NCBI GenBank assembly: GCA_036346275.1
Contig: CM070728.1
Span: 18,128,723-18,192,722, forward strand
From: Otatea glauca
Lineage: Eukaryota > Streptophyta > Magnoliopsida > Poales > Poaceae
Direction: 5' to 3'
Length of the DNA: 64,000 bases
The notes beneath the pieces were generated by a model. The model did no database searches and had not been told where the DNA came from. It saw only the letters and a list, made by a program, of their open reading frames with translations. The translations under genes and the position numbers were made by a program. Below, piece after piece: positions 12,301 through 21,300 of this stretch (the stretch's first letter is position 1; every line of letters begins with the position of its first letter).

Positions 12301-15300
12301 CAAAGAAAGGAAAACCCAGTACCTTTTTGCTCTTAAAACAACTGGGTCAACAGACAATGAAAGCCTATGTGAATTTCCTAAGCATATTTTAATGTCTCAA
12401 AATAATAAAGGGCATACAGCACCAGCACTCAGTGTTACTACAAATCAACAGTTGACTTACTGAACAAACCACTTGGTAATTATATTCCAACAGTTAAAGA
12501 TATACTTACCGCAATGCGAGTACCATCAATAACAGCAACAAGGTTCACATTTACGGCATGCCTCCATGTTCTAGTTCCATCAGATCTGTCATCATAAACT
12601 AATGTATTGTTGGTAATTCCAGCACAATTGACGCAGAGATCCAGTCCACCATATGTGTCTGCATGCTTCCCAAAAGCAGCAGCAAGATCATCTACATATC
12701 AAATTAGTGTAACTTTAAATCATGGCCACCCTGAAGTGCAAGCAACATTGTGCTTTCAGTTAACAGTTGAAACCATACTACAAGTAATCTGCATATCCAA
12801 TGACAACATAAATCACAATAGTACAACTGCACAAGAGAATGTCCTGAGTTCCAGGCAAAAGAGGTTTTAGAAAAAGGATTTTGATGCTCTGCTCGACAAA
12901 GTAAGAATAAAGCCCTGTTAAAGCAATTTGGTGCTTCTTTAAAAATGCATTTCTGTTAAAGCCATATTAATGCATGAGGTGTTAAAATCCTAGATACTAA
13001 ATCCATTTCTGAAACACAGCAGGGATACTGTTTCCTGGCTTAAAGTTATAGTTGGCTTTGAAAAGACAATCACACTTTGCCAGTCTTATGAGATCTGACA
13101 TTCAATTACTTGAGTTCTGATGTGTTGCGCATTGTCATTGAAAATTTTTGGTGTCAACAAGTAGCTATATGAGTGGTTTGAAAAATTAGGTACTCAATCA
13201 AATTAATTGTCCTAACCTGCTTCCCTTAAAAATAACTATTACCTGCATTAGTAACATCACACTTAATGAATAAAGCAGATGGAACTCCAAGATCTCCATG
13301 AAACCTTTTGTTTTCCTTTTGAACTAATGAAGCAACTTCTCTTCCATTTTCTTCAGAGAAATCAACAACAGTAACAAATAAACCCTTCTGTGCAAGAGCG
13401 ATGCAAAGTGCTTTCCCTTGAGAAAAACAAAAAGGAATTGTTGGTCAGTACGTTAAAAGCAATCCACTAAAATCATTGTCCTGAAAAAAATAAATTAAAT
13501 CGCTAACAGAATGTACTCATGCTTGTCATCACCCTATCCTAGGAGCAAACTTCATCAGTGCTGACTTAATATTACAAAGGGGTCACAGCTGTCACCATTT
13601 CGCAATACACTTAATTGCTCAAATTTACAAATGCACTGAACAAACAACATTTAGTTATTTATGTTCAGTCATTCACCATACAAAAGGTCAGCATCAACAC
13701 GAAACATCTCTTTTTTATATAATGGAGAAAATCTCCAATTACTTGTGTTATGAATAGCACTTGTATTAAACATGAGGCCGATGGGCCAGTATATATACAT
13801 GTACATTAGGGTACAAAAGGAAAGCCTATATAAGGCAATATCTATACAAGGCAACTAGCAATCTCTATACTACTAGTATCTCCTTCAGTTCTGGCGATAC
13901 TTTGTGCTACTCCTCCACCAGTGGCGTCTACTCCAGTGTCGGCTACTGGTGGTGGAGGGCTTCACTGCACCTACTGCAACAAGTGCTATTCATAACATGG
14001 AATCAGAGCTATAGGTTCTAGGGTTAGGGCTTACGGGCGTTTGCACTTGCGCCTTTTTTTTCTTCAGCGACTTTTCTCATCGCCTTTGGTTGCCCGGCTG
14101 CCTTCTGCTCCCGGCGGCTCGACGCTTGCGACCTCCCGTCGTCCTCGCGGCACCGCCGGCCTCCCGTTGCCTCGTCCGGTTGCCTTCAGCTGCCGGCGCT
14201 CCTCCGCCGCTCCTCCGGTTGCCTTGGCTCTGGTGGCGAGAGCGCTGCGGCCAGACGACGTCCTCGCGCAGATCGCAAACTCCTGTCGCCTCGTCGTCTT
14301 AATCCGGTTGCTTGCTCGCTCGTGGCCCGCGAGCGGTCGATGCTGATGCTCGCTCGGCCGCCGCTTCCCTCGCGTCGGCTTGCCTCGTTTCCTCATCGCT
14401 TCTCGGCGTCGGCTTGCCTCGGCCGCGCCGGATCGACGGATTGGCCGAGTATGCCGCGGCTTCTTCTTGCGCCATCGCTCAGACGCCGCCGACGCGTCGA
14501 CCATTGCCGCCCGTGACGCCTACCTGAGTTCGACCTTCGCCAGCCCGATCCCATCTGCCTCTGGTTCCAATCGGTCTTGAAACCGATTGAACAGGATTTA
14601 AGTCAGTTTTAAGTTCTCAGATCCAAAAAAATATCGTCATCTTCAGGTTCTTTGGGCACGGTCTTTGTTCCTCGCTGCCCGGTTATTTTTGATGGTCTTA
14701 ATTATCGAGGCTAGGTTCTCCATATGCACCTTCACATGCGTGGTCAGCGTTTGTGGGAGTATCTTACCAGCAAGCTATCATGTCCGCCTCGTCCTGCTCC
14801 CCCTGCCACGCCTGTTATTCTCAAGGAGGCCGATGATGTTGTTGTGGAGTCTTTTTAGACTCAATTTATTGCATACAAGATATGAATTGATGAAGATGCT
14901 CGTGCCTCTGCTATTTTGGTTGCTAGCATAGAGGTGCATCTCACTGGCGATATTATCGCTTTGTCTTCGGCACAGTTGATGTGGGCTCATCTTCGCAACC
15001 GCTATGAGCCAGCTGGCGATTCTTTGTATCTTGCTGTTGTGCGACAGGCGCAGTCGCTACAGCAGGGTGATTCTACCGTGGATGAGTTCTATGCACAGCT
15101 GTCCTTGGTGTGGCGTCAGCTTGATTCTCTTGGATCGAGGTTTGTCGCTTTGTCGATCTTTGCCGGCGTCAAGACTCTCACTTGGAGCTTCGTCGCATCT
15201 ACGACTTCCTAACACGTCTTCGGGCTGAATTTGAGCAGATTCGTGCCCAGCTGCTTGCTCGCCATCCTCGTGTGACCTTGTTGGAGGCCCTTGTAGCTGT

Positions 15301-18300
15301 TCGTACTGAGGAGACTCGTCTTCGTGGTGCGGGACTGCTAGTATCTCCTTCAGTTCTGGCGATGCCTCGTGCTACTCCACCAGTGGCGTCTACTCCAGTG
15401 TCAACTACTGGTGGTGGAGGGCTTCACTGCACCTACTGCAACAAGTGCTATTCATAACATATACAAGGCAACTAAGATACTATCTAACACACACCCCATC
15501 TCAAACTCATGATTAACAACACTGAGTTTAGAGAGATAAAAGCTATGATGAGCTCCAGTCTGTGTCTTCGTGAAGAAATATGCAACTGAAGCTCTGAAGG
15601 CACATACTAAAGAGCCACGATCTGATCCTGTACCTGTGACCGTATTTAGGGAGTATCAACACCGATATGCTTGGTGAACTCATGCTTCACCGGTTTGATA
15701 ACCCGGGGGATTATTAAGTTAATAAAAATCACAAAAAACTAATCAAGCAGTAATCAACAATTATAATTAAAAACAAATAGCAGGCATCAGTAAAACAGCT
15801 ATGTAGGATTAATAAAAAGTAAGGATTCGAGAATTGCTGTCAGACCCGCAGGTGAGGGTATCGCTCAACGATATACCTGATCCGTCCGGGGGGCCAGATC
15901 GACACCTCTCGCTAGACCCGGGTTCATTATTCGGCAATTAGTAACAAACCTAGTAAGGTTGCAGGTACCTTTAGTAGAAATGGAATAATGACCTTTGTAC
16001 CCATAGAAGCCAGTAAAGAACCCAAGGGTAAAAGGGTAAAAATGCCAACAGTGAAAAATGAATAAAGGAGACAGCTTAGAGGCAGTCTTAGACAGCTCAT
16101 TCATCCCCCTTGTATCACAAAACGAGAGGCAAGCCCAGAGCATAGCCATGGCCACTTTTCCCCATTCTCCACTCAAGAACCAGAGAGCACAGCCAAGAGG
16201 AGGAGAAGGCCAAGAGGAAGTCAAGAGGAGAAGGCCAAAAGGAAGTCCAGAAGAGGAGCAAGGAAGAGGAAGTCCAGAAGCAAGAAGGAGGTGGAGTTCA
16301 GAAGCTAGCCAAGCCCGGAGGAGGAGGCCAAGCACAACAACTGCAACCATCTTCCTCACAGCAAGTTCGTCCACACCAACACCACCATCTAGCCCATCAA
16401 CCGAACCAACCATCAGGTGCATTCACAAGTAATAGTAGTGGCAGTACAAAATGTAGCATGCACAAATGATAGATCGGGTAGCTAGCTAGCAGATGGGGTG
16501 GGTAGCCAGTAGATCGGGCTAAACCCTAGTGGTCTCAGGTAGTAGGAGCAGCCCTAGAGGCAGTGAGGAGCGTCCTGGATTCACCTCACACTCCCCCGGC
16601 ATGTGGGTAAAGCCAGTGTCATCACCTCGCTTCCAAAGCATAGAGCACCTCTAAGAATCATCATAGACCCGCATCAAACCTAATCAGTAAATTGGGTAAA
16701 TCAAAATCATCCAAAAATAAAAAGGGCAGTAGGAAACCCTAGCTGCAAACCAAGGGAGTCAAGGGTAAAGGAGAGTAGGGGGGAGTTGCGGCTGGAGTAG
16801 GGGGAGTCGGTCGGGCCAGAGCCGCGCACGTAGCCCGGGGAGCTGCAGGGCCAGCCGAGACCGAAGCCGGAAGCACTGGCGGGGCAGCGGCCGGAGTCGC
16901 ATGCGCCAGGAAGCCGGAGCAGTGCCGCGCAAGGCTGAGACCGAGGACCGGGCCAGCCGCCGAGCTGAGTAGAGGCGGGGCAGAAGGCGCAGAGAAGAGC
17001 TCGGTCGGGTAGGAGGAGAGGAAGAGGGCAGGGAGAAGTAGAGCAGGGGAGTCCAGAGAGGAGAGGTGGCTTTCGGCCGGGTGAAGGAGGAGCAGAGCTC
17101 GGCCAAGAGAAAAGAGCAGAGGAGAGGAAATGAGAGCCGAGAGCAAGGCTATCGGCCAGAGAAAGGGAAAAAAAGAGAGAAAGAAGAAAGAAAAAGAGAG
17201 GCGGAAAGAAAAGAAGGAAAAGAGAAAAGGAAAGAAAAGAAGGAAGAAAGAAAAGGGAAAAAGAAAAAGAGAAAGAGAAAGAAAATGGGAAGAGAGAAAA
17301 GAAAAGAGAAAAAGAAGGAAGGTAAGTTCGTTTAGTTTAGTTAATCATATCGCAGTTCGTCTAAAAATCAAAAGACCGTAAATAACATAATTAATCAAGT
17401 AAAGAGGCATATAAAAATTGCAAATCTGTAATAAGTAAAATGATGACCTTAATATCTCTCTAAATAAAATATGATACCAAATGGAAATACAGGAATCCAA
17501 ATTGTTGTAACTAAAATGCACCACATTAAAATGTGCCAAATCAATAAATTACAGCAGATCAGAAAATGGTTGGACGCCATGAATGACATTCAAATTAATG
17601 GTCATAGATTTAATACTTTATGATTTCAGGAACTGAACTGAATCCAGCAGAAGGCCATTTTCCATATACGAGTGAGGCCAAATATATCAATCTTAATGCA
17701 GGCAAGCTTCGTTTCATCGTATTTATTAAACTGCTTTTAAATGTTTTCAGATATATGTGGTATATCGATGCATGGGAAAAACTATTTTCGGAATTGAAAC
17801 TCTAAATCGGTTGCAATTGGTAAAATGGTATGGAGTTGAATTGTTCAAATGGTAGGCTGATGGAATGTTGTAGCAATGTTGGGAATTGTTGATGGGAGAA
17901 AAAGGCAATAGCGTATTCCTATATATGGTGGGTGGAGGGCGTCGATAAGAAGTGAATAGCCGGCGGGGTCCTCTACATAGGCTATAATATAAGGTCAACC
18001 AACTACACTCGAGCAATGAGCCGTATTCCAGTATCAACCATAATGAGTGAAATCGGTCAGAAAAGGTTATCCTATGAAGGTATTATGATCTTCACATTGG
18101 TGGTTAGGTAGTTAACTAGGAGTGTGAAGTTGGGTATGCTGGGAGTCCCAGTGAAGTACACAATATCAGCTACGGTTGATCAGGCGCTATATTTAAAGCC
18201 TAAGGGAGTATCAATGCTGCTGCGGTAGTATGATATAACTGTATCTGCGAGTTATGGGGCAACCTAAGATAGATGTCCCCAACTCGAGTGCAGGGTTGGA

Positions 18301-21300
18301 GATCTAATACCAGGATAGAAAAACTGCGAAAGAGTGCCTTGCTCAACAAGAAAAGCACAAAGGGCACTTGATAAATACTCCCTGCCGAGTCGGCACGAAG
18401 AACACGAAGGGGAGAATCAAACTAAGTACGGATCATGGTGGCAAAATTCTTATTGATGAAAAAAGCCTCACTACGAGAAGACATGAAATATATTCAGGTG
18501 TGGCTAGAGAAATCATCTATAAAAAGAATATAATATTTATGACCCCTTTTGAAATAAAAGGAGTCGGACCCCAAACATCATAATGAACAAGATCAAAGGG
18601 ACGTTGGGACAGACTCACTGGAAGGATAGGGGAGTAGTAGCTATTTACCAAGCTTACAACACGCACAATCTAAAGAAGCATCACCAGACAAAGATCCTAA
18701 AAGGCCATAACGAACTAAAGAAGGCAGACGTGAATCACAAAGATGTCTCAAACGATGATGCCACTGAGCAAACGACCCGGTGGAAAATGCAACGAAGGCG
18801 GAAGCGGTGGAAGAGACGAGAGACTGGCAGGGGCAGCAGAAGGAAGACGAAGGCAGTCAAGCTCCTAGAGACGTTGAGTCACGCGACGAGGGCCAGTACC
18901 AATCGTAAACCCTGTGTGACGATCCTGAACACAACAAGAGTCAAAATCGAGGATAACAAGGCAGCCAAGATCAATGAGCTGGCCAGCGGACATGAGCTAA
19001 ATGGTCAGTTTGGAAACATGAGAAACAGCAGGAACATGAAAAGAGGAAGACAAAAGTGTCTCGTCCTGCAACAGAAAGAGAGGTACTATCTGCTGCCTGA
19101 ACAGTGATAAGAGCTGCGAGAGGACTAATGGAATGGAGACTCGAATGATCAGATATCGTATGAAAAGAAGCACAGGAGTCAAGAATCCATAGTGAGATAC
19201 CTGAAGAAGATGTGGAAGGTGGTCTCTCACTAGAAGACTGAGTAGTAGAACCAGTAGAACCTGTCGGTGCAGAGTCAGCCATGCGACGAAGTAGAGTGAG
19301 AATCTCCTAAGTAGAGTCAGAACCAGCAAAGGACCACGGAGGGAAGACGCCCGAGCCTCCAGTGCCTTTAGAAGGGCGTCCACCCCGACGAGCAAGATCC
19401 TTCTTGTAATAGAACTGCTCCACATTCTTATCACAGTAGGTGCAATGAAGCCCTCTACTCCCAGCGGCCGTCATTGGAGTAGGCGCCACTGATGGAGTAG
19501 TAGTATGAGGCACTGCCAAGACTGAAGGAGACAGCAGCAGATCAGCACCACGAAGACGAGTCTCCTCAGTACAAATAGCTGCAAGAGCCTCCAACAAGAT
19601 CACACGAGGATGGCGAGCGAGCAGCTGGGCACGAATCTGCTCAAACTCAGCCCAAAGACGTGTCAAGAAGTCGTAGATGTGACGAAGCTCCAAATAAGAG
19701 TGCTGAAGCTGACAGCATTGACAAGTGCGGCAAACTTCCGATCCAAGAGAGACGCCATACCGAAGACAACTGTGCATAGAACTCATCCACGGTAGAATCA
19801 CTCTGCTGCAGCGATTGCTTCTGTCGCACAACAGTAAGGTACAAAGAATCACCAGCAAGCTCATAGTGGTTGCGAAGATGCACCCACATCAACTGTGCCA
19901 AAGACAAAGCAACTATATCTCCAATGAGATGCACCCCCATGCTAGCAACCAAAATAGCATAGGCACGAGTTTCCTCATCAATCCACATCTTGTAGGCAGC
20001 AAACTGAGTCTGAAACGATTCTATAACATCATCATATCATCAGACATCTTCTATCGAGCAGCATCAGTAGCCTCCTTGGGAACAATAGGCGTAGCAGGGG
20101 GAGCAGGACGAGACGGACAAGATAGCTCACCTATGAGAAACTCCCAAAAACGCTGACCACACATGTTAAGGCGCATATGAAGAACCCAATCTTGGTAACT
20201 GAGACTATCGAAGATAATCGGGCAGCGAGAAACAGAAACGGTGCTGAGGAAGAAGAAGATGATGACATTTTATTTATTTATTTATTTATTTATTGAGAGA
20301 GAGAGCCTGAGCCGAGCCGAACCAAAAGCAGTCGGAGCCGAACCCAAAGACCAGCTTTAATCTGGATGTCAATCGGATTTCAATCCGATCGATTCAATCG
20401 GGTCACAGACAGAGACAGTCAAGCCTGCGGCAGCCGAGGTGGTCGGCGGAGGCAGTCAAACCGACGACAATCGAGGTGGTCTCGGCGGTCGATCCGGCGG
20501 CGACAGAGGTGGCCTCCCCTGACAAGCTCACGGGCCGGCGTCACGGGTGTCGACCATGAGCACGGGCGGTGCGCCTTCATTCATAACGGCCAACCCGAGC
20601 GGAGACGACGGTGGATCGGAAGCAGTGGTGACCGGCAGAGGTGGCGGCAGCCTCTCCTTCAGTGGCGGCGAGGCAGCCGGCCGGGAGAAGCCGCGTCGCA
20701 TCTCGAAGGCGACGACGGTTGACGGAGGAGTCACCGGTGGACGAAGCGTCACAGCCGAAGCGTTAGGGTGACCAACGAGACACGCCAGCTATCAGACGAA
20801 GAGATGACCGATGGGAAGAGCTGGCCAAGCAAGGATGTGCTGGATGATGCAAGCGCAACCTTGGCTCTGATACCATGTTATAAATAGCACTTGTATTGAA
20901 CATGAGGTCAATGGGCCAGCATATATATATATATGTACACGAGGATACAAAAAGAAAGCATATATAAAGTAATATCTATACAAGGCAACGAGGATACTGT
21001 CTAACAACTTGCACAATTGCACGTATCACTCTTCAATTGCAACTAATACTCATAGTATGTTAGTTGCTACAGTGTGCATATCAATATATCACACACTTGG
21101 TTCAAAAGATCAAAAGAAAAGATAATTGAATATCCTAATGTTGTACTCAAATCCAAACCGCTCGTGCACCAGCATTTTAGCCATTTTATAGTTATATGAG
21201 CTCCACAACAGTATAAGACTTCTATTTGAAAGGGGGGAACTGTACACCAAATGGTTGCATAATGGTTAATGAGATAATAAGAAAATTCAAGGAACTAATT

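Larger units (their letters stand above)
13871..15459 (+). mobile_element. Mini-retroelement with gag-derived LTRs inside the copia B 3' LTR
   Basis: Direct terminal repeats lie at 13871-13997 (127 bp) and 15336-15459 (124 bp). The right copy has TG...CA ends; the left begins TA, one transition away. A 5 bp TSD TATAC lies at 13866-13870 and 15460-15464. A primer-binding site TGGAATCAGAGCT (13998-14010) directly follows the left repeat. The interior is a GC-rich leader and a copia B-like gag in plus orientation. The repeats are chimeric: about 105 bases code for the gag C-terminus up to GLHCTYCNK, then switch at ACAAG to the final 19 bases of the copia B LTR (ACAAGTGCTATTCATAACA). So gag sequence occupies the U3 place. 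The repeats differ by six transitions and one 3-base indel. Confidence 0.82.
13746..21006 (-). mobile_element. Copia B: Ty1-copia element with 131-bp LTR, invaded twice
   Basis: The 5' LTR is 20876-21006 (TGTTAGACAG...TTATAACA on the minus strand) and the primer-binding site TGGTATCAGAGCC adjoins it at 20875-20863. The 3' LTR is split into 13746-13870 and 15465-15489 by the mini-element. A polypurine tract (GAGATGGGGTGTG) lies inside it. A perfect TSD ACTTG flanks the whole at 13741-13745 and 21007-21011. The LTRs differ at roughly a tenth of positions, so it is much older than copia A. Internally it keeps leader, gag, protease and the integrase start (18312-~20240) and the RNase H end (15490-15695). 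The part between is gone and replaced by inverted repeat X. It makes up most of intron 1. Confidence 0.92.

Noticed and set aside
14041..14580. GC-rich open frames on both strands
   Set aside because: They are leader sequence of the mini-element, with high GC and no domain; similar leader lies in copia B at 20366-20771.
13843..15474. A 15-bp TSD (TATACAAGGCAACTA) around the mini-element, suggesting LINE-type insertion
   Set aside because: It is better explained by a pre-existing 23-bp tandem duplication plus a 5-bp TSD TATAC. The element also has LTR-type ends and a primer-binding site and lacks an A-tail.
17066..17381. Lys/Glu/Arg-rich open frames of 83-89 codons
   Set aside because: They translate a purine-only low-complexity tract inside inverted repeat X, and the frame is open simply because the tract lacks T.
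20366..20771. GC-rich open frames of up to 118 codons
   Set aside because: Untranslated leader between the copia B primer-binding site and gag, with no gag homology.
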